This document shows, in pieces, positions 1 to 10,218 of a DNA stretch of 28,722 nt. The notes below the pieces were generated by a model. The model worked only from the letters and a program-made list of their open reading frames with translations, did not search any database and was not told the origin of the DNA. Origin of the DNA: Phytophthora quininea (Eukaryota; Oomycota; Peronosporomycetes; Peronosporales; Peronosporaceae). Location of the stretch: contig JAAVTG010000876.1 in assembly GCA_011947345.1 (NCBI GenBank), forward strand, positions 1 to 28,722, read 5' to 3'. Each line of letters begins with the position of its first letter. Within the stretch, counting starts at the first letter, position 1. The translations under genes and the position numbers were made by a program.

Positions 1-1704
1 GCTCGAGGTTCTTTCTTTGAGATGGCACCATCCAAAACAGACTCTTGATCACTTCCACGCAAACCACGAGACTCCCAGGCGTCCAAATTACAGGGAGGCA
101 GTCTTTGTGGCGTGTCATGGCGTGGGAAAAGAGGTGAAACACGTAGTTTTGGAGAGCTTCCTGCTGGTTGCCCACGTTGCTAAGCAGCATTCCCTTCACT
201 ATCCACAAGAGATCAACAACCAGACTTTCCACAACCGCAGCTAGCGGGCGCTCACTTTCAGCTGGATCATCGCCTTCTCCAACAGCTTTGATTCTTTCGT
301 AAGCAGTGAGAATGTAGTCTAGCAGCACTGGGATTCCTGCTACACTGATAGATCGATACCATACGGCATGGGACTCTGGGTACAACATCTTCTGAGTACT
401 TTTGCCTAGCCGGGCATTCCGTTGTTGAATTTCAGCGGATGCTCCCACAGTGCTTTCGAGTGCCAGCCATTTTCCATTGCTGCTAGGCGTTGTACCTTCA
501 CACAGCCATTCTACTCCAAGGTCCGCATAGTCTTCGTTGATTGTGTTCTGGGCGTTAAAAGCAAATACCGTCTGTAGCTTGCAAAACGACGTAAATGAAT
601 CATTTTCCGGCACAGTTAGTGGAGAAGTTCCAAGCACTAGCTCGTGAGTCCCCGCAACCAGACGGCTTGACTGAGCAGGCAGCACCGCAGCCCACCGATT
701 GAACGAAGACACCATAGGCCCCAAGGCATACATTAGCTCGATCGTACCTTTAGCGAGTTCTTCTTGGTACATGGCAACACTGGCGATTTTTGTCTTGGCA
801 TTGCGTCCTCCGCCGACGGTGCATTTCGAGGCAGTGACCAGTCCTGAAGGGTACACCAGTTCTTCTTTGAACTGCAGCTTATTATCCACATAACAAGTCA
901 CTTTACTCTTCTTGACGTAATGCAGTGAGTGTGAGACCACCAGTAGATGCCACTCGCCTGGCACCAGATTAACTTCGTGCTGTATCCTCCTCCACTCGGG
1001 AGAATACGACGAAGCCGCCACCGACGCAGCATTTTTAGCCTTCGAATCCGTCGAGCCAGGAGCGCAGCAGCTCACATTCAGCAGCACTCCATGGTTCCCT
1101 TCACTATTGGTATCCTCACTGTACTCCAGAGACGCCTCCACGCCAAGCGTGTTCGAGCCGTTCGTGAATCTAAATAAATTAACCTTCGCATAGAGATCTT
1201 CGCTGGACCCACCCACACTCAATCGCTCCTTCCTCGCTTGGGCCACAAAAGTCCACGTTAATCCAAATGGCCACCGAGTAGCCTCGGAAGGCACTCCAGT
1301 CAATGATGGGCAGGTGCAACCTGCCATTATCGTGTAAAGAGAAATACGCCGATGGAGGCGCCACTCTAGATCTGGGTAGCAGGTACTGCGACTGCGCATC
1401 GTCTGGAGCTTCACTCTGCTCTGGAGGCAGCAGCATCCGCTTGGCAAATGCTCTGGTCAGGTTTTGACGTCCCGGATTAACTGGGCGCGCTCCAGGGGCG
1501 TGTATTTGTCCGTGACGAAGCAGGAGAGCATCGTCTTGCGGAGAAGCTCACGGACCGCCTTGGAGGGTTGAAAGTCTTTTTCTTGAGCATTTTCTGCAGC
1601 ATCTTCCCCGGTGTCAAGCGTTGGTTCTTGATATCTTCGTCAGCTGCATCCGAATCGTTCGTGTTGGCGTCCAAAAGATCGTTTTCCTGGGCTTGAGCGT
1701 CCAT
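1..1704 (-). CDS. Giant BEACH-type protein, ConA-like domain region (partial, frame-broken)
   Basis: On the minus strand a frame stays open from about 1320 to position 1, about 400 codons without a stop, and runs off the window. It is easily missed because it has no early ATG. It contains a concanavalin A-like fold of the kind found in BEACH/neurobeachin/LvsA proteins: GYSVAIWIN, then GEWHLLVVSHSLHYVKKSK, CYVDNKLQFKEELVYPSG, CTVGGGRN and ELMYALGP, which match the 'W..lvv.H.....YvDg.l....YP' and 'C.iG' landmarks. A helical segment follows. Upstream is an acidic segment starting at the ATG at 1704, then LRKTMLSCFVTDKYTPLERA. Three frame changes (about 1618, 1482 and 1258) separate these pieces; each is too tight for an intron. 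BEACH proteins act as large scaffolds in membrane traffic. The BEACH and WD40 parts would lie outside the window, so the family name is an inference from the ConA-like part. Confidence 0.6.
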
Positions 1705-1990
1705 GCTGAAGATACTGGAGGCGGCTGTTTAGCGACCAGTATCTCGAGCTACACACGACCAAAAGACGTCGTAGCTGGCGTGAGGGGTGAAGCAGACGAC
1801 TTCGGGTCTGGGTAGATAGCTGTGCAGTTGTAGGCGATAGCGGGGGCGAGCCCAAGAGCTCGCTTCTTCAGGTGCAGCTGCAACTTGGCTGCAAAATATT
1901 TTTTCTTATAGTTTATATAATTTATGTAGGTAGTTACATATATATGTAGGTTTTCGGCAAAAGCTGCCTGGAAGGAGTCCTCCCTGAGCC
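1705..1990. promoter_or_regulatory. Shared upstream region of two divergent genes
   Basis: About 290 bases separate the start of the ConA/BEACH-type gene (-) from the first ATG of the next gene (+). Positions 1890-1950 are strongly AT-rich, with TATATAA and TACATATATATG-like stretches, while the coding sequences on both sides are GC-rich. This fits a bidirectional promoter, but no oomycete initiator consensus was recognised with confidence. Confidence 0.3.
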
Positions 1991-2550
1991 ATGTTGGTCG
2001 CCTGTCAGCATGTGTTGGGGGCTCGCATGTTGAGGCGAAACGTGGGGCTGAGCACTGCGTCGCGGCAAAGCAGGCAATCGCTTTTGGAATCCATCAAGTT
2101 GTGAGCGCTGCTGGTCATGACTCATATTCCAAGTCGCTCGCTATCGAGCAAGTACTAAACTGCCGCATTATGACCACCGAGGACGCGAACGACTACTGGC
2201 AGCTCCACAGCACCCTCAAGACCAAGTACCTGGCCGACGTCAAGTTCGTCTACAGCTGCTTCGTCAAGTACCTCGACGGCACGATGTCTCTCGGGGAGAC
2301 CGAGAACCGGGAGAAGGTGCGGGACCTTCTCAACTACGTGGCGTTCGCTCGGGTGGTCTTGATGGAGGACAAGACGACGCATCCGCCGCGCGAGACCCAC
2401 GTCCTGGACCGAGTTCTCAAGTGCATCGTCAAGATCGTGGCCCCGTACATGAAGAGGCAGCGCACGACGAAGGAGAAGGAGAAACCCAGACAGCACCACA
2501 CGCAATGTGCAGCACGTGGACAGAACGACCTTCAGCTTGTAAGTAAATAA
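1991..2550 (+). CDS. Uncharacterised small protein, possible mitochondrial presequence
   Basis: I do not recognise the family. The solid part is the frame from 2170 (ATG, MTTEDANDYWQLH) to the TAA at 2548-2550: a GC3-rich, mostly helical domain (KYLADVKFVYSCFVKYLDG, then VRDLLNYVAFARVVLMED) with a basic tail (MKRQRTTKEKEKPR). Upstream, ATG 1991 opens a 36-codon segment rich in R, S, Q and L and without acidic residues until near its end, like a mitochondrial presequence (MLRRNVGLSTASRQSRQS). It sits in another frame and is followed at 2101 by GTGAGC, a good 5' splice site; TACTAAAC near 2153 resembles a branch point. The phases do not join cleanly, so an intron plus an indel, or simply a start at 2170, are both possible. 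At 2539 GTAAGT and at 2603 a pyrimidine-rich CTCTACCAG could bound a further 65-base intron. The gene converges on the minus-strand gene ending at 2597. Confidence 0.5.
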
Positions 2551-2596
2551 CGTCGATAGTTTTACGGTTAATGAACGCACTCCACCTCTTCCTTCT

Positions 2597-2960
2597 CTAC
2601 CAGGCAACCCGCTCGTCGATGCGACCTGGCAGTCGGTGCAGCATGCGGGCGCGGTGGCGTCTCCACATGGCCTTGGTCATGGGGATCTTGTTGCCCCGAC
2701 GATGTTGTTGATGGCGTTGGAGGCCGCCAGCTCGGGCGGGATCTGGACGGGCGGCACCACCACGCGGCGCAGTCTCGAGAAGCTGAAGCGCGTGGGCTGA
2801 GGGAGGCCGTGGCCCGTAGAATGTCCTTGAGCTCCTGCGCCTCGGCGGGGAGCAGCTGCGGCTCGCTAGCGCGCGTCTGCAGCTTCTTCTTGCCGGCGGT
2901 CGGCGAGAACGACTTGGCCTTGCCGCCCTTGGAGAAGGCGACTTGCGCAGGCCCGGTCAT
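2597..2960 (-). CDS. Uncharacterised small basic protein (frame-broken)
   Basis: The start at 2960 begins MTGPAQVAFSKGGKAKSF, a Lys/Ser-rich, probably disordered N-terminus, followed by an acidic helix (LLPAEAQELKDILRA). Two single-base frame changes then have to be crossed, at the GGG run 2794-2796 and the CCCC run 2694-2697. The coherent text continues as RLRRVVVPPVQIPPELAAS and ends as MTKAMWRRHRARMLHRLPGR with a TAG at 2597-2599. Both changes are repaired in sense by one added base in the run, so they look like sequence errors. Codon use is GC3-rich like the neighbouring genes. A distant likeness of VPPVQIPPEL to the start of diphthamide synthase Dph1 was considered but not supported downstream. 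Function unknown. Confidence 0.45.
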
Positions 2961-3149
2961 GCTGGGAAGTGAGAGACTGCAGGAAGGGTGCCAAGGGGCG
3001 CATCCCCTCGCATCTTCAACTTGGCATTAAAATCGAATCGTATATACTGTGCAAACTCTATAATTACAAATATAGACATAGCGAATAGGTAGTGTCTAAC
3101 CACCTCTATAATATAGTCACTTCTGACAAAACATGTAGCTTATGCGCGA

Positions 3150-4590
3150 GGAATTCGAGGATTGATTACCGCTTCAAGGAATGCGCAAAGGGCAACCTGA
3201 CTGACTGCACCGCTATACCCCAACGACTTGCCACCCTGGCATGTTCGGCTCGCTAGTACCTTTGCCATCTCCGAGCTTGCTAAGGCTGGCCAGGAACCTG
3301 CGGCAGCGACTGCTATGGGCAAAACAGTTTTATCAGGGGATGGATTCGCGGTGGAGAGTAAAATCCAGGCGGGTCGATTCCTTTACCGCTTTCTCTCGCA
3401 AGGCTATCTCCAAGATGGCAACGAATGCACAGAGTCGATGAAAGAACTCGTTGCTTCCGAACAAGTCGCATAAAGCCATGTCACTGCTTTGGAGGTAGCT
3501 CCATCCACTGCCGAGCGATTCTCGTGGAGTCATTTTACCATATCAAGTTGGCCAAGACGGGCAGCTGCATCCATCGCTTTGGACGTGTAGCTTGCGTTCA
3601 TATACAAGTGCAGCCAGTGGAGTAATTTCACATTACCATTTCCCGCAGCGCTGTCCATTGCAGCAGAAGTGCACCCTCTTGACGAGCCACGAAATCACGG
3701 CTAGCTGGTCGTCAACGAAAGACTTGGGCCCTTGTCTACATAACAGGTTGTACTGGTTCCGTGTATATGGCAGACTTGTCGTGGTTGTATCTCTCTGCTG
3801 CCTTGTCAATTGCTGCCGTTGTGAACCCTTCGGAGCGGCTCACGTCCAACCATTTAACCACCTCTAGGTGAAAATCGGCTCCTGCCAGATCTATCGCCGC
3901 AGACGTTCATCCTCAGCGTGCTTTTGGTGCCCTCTTGGGGTGTCCTCCGGTCACAGCAGTGTCAAAAGTGCTGCTCTCTGAGTTCGTCTCGCATTGTGCG
4001 TTCTTGATCACCCACTTGACCACATCGAGATGCCCTCCTCCGGTTGCCAGTGTCAGTTATCTCTCGAACTCAGGAAAATAAGCACTACCCAGCGAACGAC
4101 ATCGAGCTGGCCTTCCCTCGAAGCAACCTCGAAAAGTCTATGGTGAGTCCAATCCAACAACAGCTTTTTCTCGTGCTCACACAGCCACTTCAAGACCGGT
4201 AAACCAGGGAATACGCCACATTGCTTATCATCTCCATGGTCACAGCACCAGGGTATTGCTGGCAGAGCTCGTTCATCGCTGCCACCGCCCCATTCTTTAG
4301 TTTCGTCGGAACTAGACTCGTCGCTATACGATACTGGCGTAGTTTCTCCTCGTGCACGAGATTGGAACTCTGTCTACCGCGCGAAGCACGCAGTCAATTA
4401 AGTGTGTTCTTTCCTCGTCCAACACATTCAGCATCCAAATACTGATGAAGTAGGTGGACAACATGGTGCAGCGCCTCAAGCAAGGATACTCGCGGCAAAC
4501 CACTTGCACGCTCGTTGTGATGAAGGTGCCGTCGTCGATCTCCCCCAACAAGAACATGATAGTGAGTGACCTCGTCCAAAGTCAAATTTG
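3150..4590 (-). pseudogene. Degenerate ankyrin-repeat protein gene
   Basis: Read on the minus strand, the region repeatedly gives ankyrin units of the oomycete 'GHLEVVKWLHENR..GCTTAAMDAAA' type, scattered over frames: EVASREGQLDVVRWV near 4120, GGGHLDVVKWVIKN near 4040, HLEVVKWLDVSRSEGFTTA near 3850, MDSAAGNGNVKLLHWLH near 3640, and SKAMDAAARLGQLDMVK near 3560. The last unit is followed by TGA where the repeat has Trp. Upstream, at 4590-4400, LLEALHHVVHLLHQYLD fits the N-terminal cap of such proteins. Several stops and frame changes make this a decayed copy of a large multigene family; indel errors alone do not explain it. Intact relatives are intracellular repeat proteins of unknown role. 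The exact ends are uncertain. Confidence 0.6.
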
Positions 4591-4647
4591 AATACTCTTC
4601 TTAACGTTATGAGCAGAACAAGAAATGCTATGTGAGGGCTAAAGTAC

Positions 4648-5220
4648 TCACAAGATAAAGTACCCGAGCAGCCACAAATCGTCAGGTTGGGTGGCATCGT
4701 CTAGCACGTCAACACTCGGCGAAGACGGTGAAGATGCCGGCCAATCCATCAACGACACATCAAGATCGATAGAGGTAGGACTGCCAGACTCGAAAGACTT
4801 TTCGTCGTCGTCGACACTTGAATCGCTTTCGAGAGCTTCCGATAGGATGTCGTCGTCGTCGTCAATGAGAACCGAGGAAATCCGAGACAGCGGCGACAGC
4901 AATGACAGCGGGTAAGAAGTGTCGCCTTCTTCCTCGGTGGCTACGATGGCGCGTCGCTTGACAAACTGCAGCTGCTCGCGCTGCGCCTGGCGCTTCTGGG
5001 CTCGGTTGTGGCGGCACTTCATATCGCTGCGCTTTTTGGTTCGGTTCTGCTGGCCGCGGTGATATTCGCACAGCAGTAGCCGCGTGCCGTTCGCCTTGAT
5101 CGCCCGCGGATAAGGACAGCGGCCCGTCTTGTATTGACAGCGAGTCGATGGCGAGATCATGTCGACGCCCTGCCGTTCTCGAGTGTTGTCCACGGTGATC
5201 GCTTCGATACTGGCTAGCAT
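4648..5220 (-). CDS. Cys/His basic nuclear-type protein
   Basis: An intact 190-codon frame. Residues about 28-75 hold CQYKTGRCPYPRAIK, then LLLCEYHRGQQNRTKKRSD: a C-x5-C ... C-x2-HR arrangement followed by a Lys/Arg-rich stretch. This arrangement is common in oomycete predicted nuclear proteins and could bind zinc and nucleic acid. The C-terminal half is acidic and Ser/Asp-rich (DDDDDILSEALESDSS, then SSPSSPSVDVLDD), as in activation or interaction tails. There are no signal peptide or membrane segments. The start is the first ATG of the frame. Function is unproven; a transcription-regulator role is inference from composition. Confidence 0.65.
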   Translation of the reverse strand: MLASIEAITVDNTRERQGVDMISPSTRCQYKTGRCPYPRAIKANGTRLLLCEYHRGQQNRTKKRSDMKCRHNRAQKRQAQREQLQFVKRRAIVATEEEGDTSYPLSLLSPLSRISSVLIDDDDDILSEALESDSSVDDDEKSFESGSPTSIDLDVSLMDWPASSPSSPSVDVLDDATQPDDLWLLGYFIL

Positions 5221-5849
5221 TTTCAGTGCACGTGCAGATTAATGCGGTGATCGTCAAATTTCGAAATGATCACCGAGCTGACGAGGTCACGTGTCGAGGT
5301 CCCATGTTGTCTTTGTATTTCTGGATCAACAGGTTGGAGCCGTTGGTGTTGCGGCGCAGCCTTATGGGACCAACAAGGCTCTGTGCTCGTCAAGTATGGT
5401 GGTCGATAAATATATCGTAACTGGGATCGTTCAACATGTCATGTTGTCTGAGCCCACTAGGATGGCGATGAGTGTCAAAGCAGGACGACCAAATTTCACC
5501 GTTGGGATAGTCCAAAATACAACGGTTCACCACAACCACAAGTTGCTATGCTTCACGACTCCTGCCCAAAGAACGTGTTAAGACGCTTTTATCCCAACCA
5601 AGATGCAAGATGCAGCAATTTATCGTCAACAACGCGTGGAATCATTGCAGTTGGATGATTCCTGCCGCATTAACATTGCATGCGATAGTGAAGAAAACGC
5701 TTGGCCTCAGAAATCACGTCAGTATATCTGCCCCATCCCAAACCGATTACCCTCCAGGCGAATGCAAAGACAACAGTACACGCGCCACTTCCAACGCCAC
5801 GACATTCTTGGACAAGTGACTATAGTGTGCTTTACTTTCTCAGCCCCCT
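5221..5849. other. Intergenic, no gene seen
   Basis: About 630 bases lie between the start of the Cys/His protein gene and the stop of the anoctamin gene. Short frames exist on both strands but none has recognisable motifs or the GC3 bias of the neighbours. Nothing further could be assigned. Confidence 0.5.
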
Positions 5850-8800
5850 TTAGTTGTCTACGTAGAAGAAGGTGGAGTCTCGAGGCCGAGAACCATCGGT
5901 GACTTCGGATGCTCGGCTCATGTTGCTCTGGCGTTGAACCTCGGACGAGACCTCACTTAGCACGCGGTGAAGTTCGATGGGGTCGCAGGTACGGCGGATC
6001 TCGTCGTTGTATGAGCCGTGCAGAGGGTCGTAGAGACCCAGCAGACACGAGAAGAACCGGTCGTGGTTCACATGCTGCATCATCAAGCAACACGTCGAGA
6101 AAGGGACTCGGCCCAAACGGTTTTTGTCCATGTATCGGAAGATCAGTCCCGAGTACGGCAGCAACTCCGACGGATGTTTGCAAAGCCAAGCCGCTAGAAG
6201 GTGAATCACTTCCGGCTCCGCCAAGTGGCCATCACCGTCTCGATCGTATTTCTCGAACAGTACACGCAGGCGTTGCACGTACTCGAGCTGCGAGGGTGGT
6301 GCTGCAGGGGTGGCCGTTAGCTGCTGGATCTGTTTCAGTCGGATGTATCCTGAGTTACGAAGAGAGGCTGGGGTCTTTTCAACTTGCAGCACCAAATAAC
6401 GTACACAGAAACCCACGTGTTCCAACACTACGAACAGTACAATCTGGAACATACGCCACCGTGGGGTGCCGCTGTCATTCACGCACTCACTTGGGTCATT
6501 GGTGTCGCTCGGGTCAATCGTCCCGAACGGAACCATGTAGCCGTTTCCAAACGTAAAGTTGCAATCCGTTCGGAAATATCCGTAGTGATACACGACAACA
6601 AAGGCGGACACTACAGTCACGCCGATGATGTTCGCGTACCCTAGCACCGTAGCCCACTCGCCGATGGATGTGTCGCGTCGTGGCATCGGTCTTCGGTTAG
6701 CGAACAAGAGACGGAAGGCATCACCACGAACCTCCAACACGTTGTTGAAAAACGCTGGGAAGGGCAACAGAGGCCACACGACAGTGAACATCATCACATA
6801 CGAGAACTGAATACACGCGTCCAAGTAATCCAACACGGGGTCGAAGATTGGGAGCTTGACCTCTGCGAGGATTTCATACGCCGAGTACTTGTTCGAGTCA
6901 TCCGACATGGGCAGCACTTTAACTAAGAAGCCAGTGTCTTTTTGGACAAGTTGCGCCAGACGAGTTGCGGTCATGTGTCCGACAGTGCCATCGTCTTTTA
7001 CTTCGGTCTGTACCTGGCCACTAGAGCTGCTAGTGCCGGTCTGGGAGCCCGTCCCACGCTGCAAGGGCTCCCTGGTTTGGTTCAGAGAGCGGAAACGCCG
7101 CGCGATATGCTGCCAGCACCATGTAAAGGGCGAAGCCTGACGACATCCGATAGCAGGTCGGCCTCGAAGTTTGCGCAGCAAATACGGCGCAATCGTCTCA
7201 AGAAGCATGTTTAAAAACTGCGTGACAACAAGCGGAGTCACAAACAACGTGTCCAGCGTCAACAGATTCGGGTCCCAGCCGTACGGAGCTAGCGCCCCCA
7301 GGCCAACTCGATGGAAGAATTTCAGAATCTGCTCTCCGAATGGCATGTACACGAACGAAATGAACAAGAACCAGAAGAACCAATTGCTCCACACAAACAC
7401 GAAGCGACGGTGAATCAAGCGGTTCTCGTGGTCCGACTTTTGGGATAGTTTTCCCACTGCACAAACTTCTCCGACATCCAGTTAAACAGTTCAAAGAAAA
7501 TAATGTCAATGAGAAGACCCAGGATGATACCTTGAATCAGGATATACACCCATCGATCGGTGCCTAAAGTCGATGTGGACGAATTGAAGCACGTGACAAA
7601 CCAAATGCAAGCGTAGGAATCTTCGTCGCTGTCTCCGTTGCAAGCGTCGCATGTGGGTGCATTCTTAGCGTAGACGTACCACTGGATAAACGGCACAAGA
7701 CACAAACACTGGATAAGAGCGCAGACCAATACAAAGAAGAACATGGTGAGCTGGATCCAATGGTTCTTGCGCTGGACTGGGACTTTTTCCATTTCGTGAG
7801 TGAGCTGGTTCTTCACCCATGTGTATTTAAACCCAGGATTGTCGTCGTTGCGTTCGTAGACGGTGTTCTTGTACTTGGTCAAGTTCCATTTCTCCACGAG
7901 TAGTCGCGTTTCACGTGCCCAACAGACGAGGAACGACGGACCCCAGAAGCACACAACAAACATGCCAACGATGGCTAGGCCTTCCATGTATTGTTTCCAA
8001 AGAGGAGCACTCGTGAATCGAAAACACAAATAGTACACGACGGTAGCCGCCGTTAAAGGCACCAAATGCTTCGTGTAGATGTGCATAAAAGCAAACAGGA
8101 AGGCAACACGTTCGCCAAAGTGCAGACGCAGCTCCTCCACGGCCCAACGATCACTGTTACCTGAAGCAACCTTGCGGAAGTTTAAATCGAACGTGCGCTT
8201 GCGGTATTCATCGAAAAACTGTCGGTTGAACACGCGGTCGTGAAGCGGGAAGCATTCGACGATGATATCATTCACGGTGATCTCTTTGTTCACGTCGATC
8301 ACCCACTCTTCCTTGTCATAGTCGCGGAAGGCGTTTTTAATGATGTTGTGTGTCAGTTGCAGCTCCAACGCCGGCGAGAAACACATTTCTTTAAGCGAGT
8401 CGAGCGACTCCTCTGCCAATCGTCCAAGAGAATCTCCACGTTTCATCGACAACTCATCCATCTCTCGCTTGAACTCGTGCAGCAGCAGATCCGGGTTCTT
8501 CTTTGGGTCGATCAGGATGCAGATATTCCTCGCGACATCCTCCTCCTCTGTATCTTCACTGCGCTTCCTCCACGTTGGTCCATCAAATAATCGTCATAGA
8601 GTCCATTATCCAGCAAAATCACTCCAAGTCCTGCTTGAATCAGTCGCCGCACACATTTCTGCTGCAAAGCGCTTACTTGTTGCGGTAAATCTCGTCGAAT
8701 CGACGCTGCCGAGCGCGACGGGAACCGTCTTTTCAGCAAGTGGAAGATCTGCTGCGTGTGCTTGAGCACAACCGCGAACGTATACTTTTGCGCCTCTTCA

Positions 8801-9581
8801 ATCGTCACATGAGGGGCCCCGTCACAAAGTAGTTCATCGCGTCTAGTGGGGTCTTATTGCAATGTCCGTCCTCCAAATCCTCATCGTCAAATTGATCCAT
8901 CACATCCACTTTCTTCCTGCTGGAATGCACGGGGTCCTTTTGGAAGACTGACAACGCAAAGCTGGGCTCCCCACTTCCGTCAAGACGGCTCCTTTCCTCT
9001 CGTTGGAGGCGTGGGAGCCCACAGATTTGACTCTGCCTTTCTCCGCCCTAGACGCAGACTTGATGCTCTTGGGGCTCTGCGGCGCGTAGTACACGTCAAA
9101 GGCTTCCTTGCTCTCGAACGTCTGGCGGGTCTGCAGCTGCGTCTTGTTGTGTCTCTCCTCCTTCTTCTTCTGCCAGGGCAGACGTCTCTTGGTCTCCGTT
9201 TCCTCCGGCCCGTGGAAGCTCTCCATGGCCGGCAGACTGCATCGTTCCTCGTCGAACTGTTCTCTGAAGCTGGGCTGCTTGGCCAAGCGGACACTGCGGC
9301 CGGCGGTCTTGCGGCTCTTCTGGAGCCAGTCCGAGGCCGGCGCCGACTGCACCGACGCGAACGAGTGGTGCGACACGAGGCTGGAGCGCATCGACTCGGC
9401 GTCCGTGTCATCCGAAGGTCGTCTGCGCATGGAAACTGCCTGCACGCGGGAGCGCAGCTGGGCGTCGGCCTCCGCAGCGACGTCCACTTCCCCGCGTTGC
9501 TGGCGCTCTGCAGCATGTTGAAGCTGGTGGCGTTACGCGTGGACGGAGGGTCTACGTCCCCGGGTCTGCTAGCGTCGCCAT
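5850..9581 (-). CDS. Anoctamin (TMEM16-like) membrane protein with EF-hand
   Basis: A protein of about 1,240 residues spread over several minus-strand frames. ATG 9581-9579 sits in a strong context (GACCATGGCG). The N-terminal 250 residues are disordered and Ser/Arg-rich. A cytosolic domain follows (VTIEEAQKYTFAVVLKH, then NICILIDPKKNPDLLLHEFK), then the anoctamin channel/scramblase domain: YFGE-like HFGERVAFLFAFMHIYTKHL, repeated hydrophobic helices, and VQWEN matching the conserved 'l.WENhrt' loop. Near the C-terminus YDRDGDGHLAEPE is a canonical EF-hand loop (D1, D3, D5, G6, L8, E12). Frame changes at 9558-9564, 9490-9493, 8938-8941, 8813-8820, about 8580 and 7438-7441 all sit at or near homopolymers or short runs, and those worked out are repaired in sense by one added base, so they look like assembly errors. 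Anoctamins are Ca2+-activated lipid scramblases or ion channels. The EF-hand suggests direct Ca2+ control (inference). Confidence 0.8.
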
Positions 9582-10218
9582 GGTCCGAGTGCGCCCAAGC
9601 GGGCGAGTTGATGTCTGGGCATGTGGAATCTGTGCTGTATTACGACGAGATGCTCAGGGATTAGTTTCAGCCAATGAATGTAACCGAAATGTTAGAGCCA
9701 GCGCATATGAGTTAGATCAGATGAAACAGCGATTTAGGAATAGGGAAAACAGTAAAATGGCTTGCTGAGCAGGAATTGGAGGTGGAAAGTTACATCTGCA
9801 ACTGAGACCAGCGTTTGACAGGCTCAGGTGCGGCTATCCGCGGCACCACGGTCACCTCTCACGCCTTTCGTTGACAGGCAACTTGATGCTGTAGTTGTAT
9901 ATCGGCAAGGCTTTCCACCGTTACGACTGTCTTACACTTTAGGCTCTTGCAGCGAGAGTCTTCTGGCTTACCTTTGCTCTTGTACTCGTCCGCTAGTCCT
10001 TGCGCCTGATTTACGGCAACTGTGGCGCAGCGGATACTTTCCTCGCGTGTTTACCGCAAGGCATGGGCGACCAGATTGCGGCACAATCCCGAGATATCCA
10101 CTGAGAAGGTTCGTCGTGATCTTCTCGAGCTAGGAATCCTTGTTCCTTGTTGGAGCTTCATCGGATACCAGGAATCCTTGTTGCAACTTCTTCAGATACC
10201 AGCATTGATCGAACCTGC
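9582..10218. other. Intergenic region between anoctamin and elicitin-like genes
   Basis: No gene was recognised. At 10132-10200 two imperfect copies of AGGAATCCTTGTT...CTTC..C.GATACC lie head to tail, just 3' of the elicitin-like stop. TGTGGCGCAGCGGATA at 10020-10035 resembles a tRNA A box, but no B box follows at tRNA distance. Confidence 0.4.

Noticed and set aside
2155..2607. 150-codon minus-strand frame opposite the 2170-2550 gene
   Set aside because: Composition (Val/Leu/Arg-rich, His-Asp runs) is that of an antisense shadow; the plus strand has the better protein.
2597..2960. Diphthamide synthase Dph1 N-terminus
   Set aside because: Only a short IPPEL-like match; the expected downstream LP.NYNFE segment is absent.
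5909..6556. 215-codon plus-strand frame
   Set aside because: Antisense to the EF-hand and membrane part of the anoctamin, which has clear family motifs.
8846..9664. 272-codon plus-strand frame opposite the anoctamin N-terminus
   Set aside because: It is Arg/Leu-rich, has no motifs, and is the mirror of a GC3-rich minus-strand coding region.
10020..10075. tRNA A-box-like GTGGCGCAGCGGATA
   Set aside because: No B box or cloverleaf follows.
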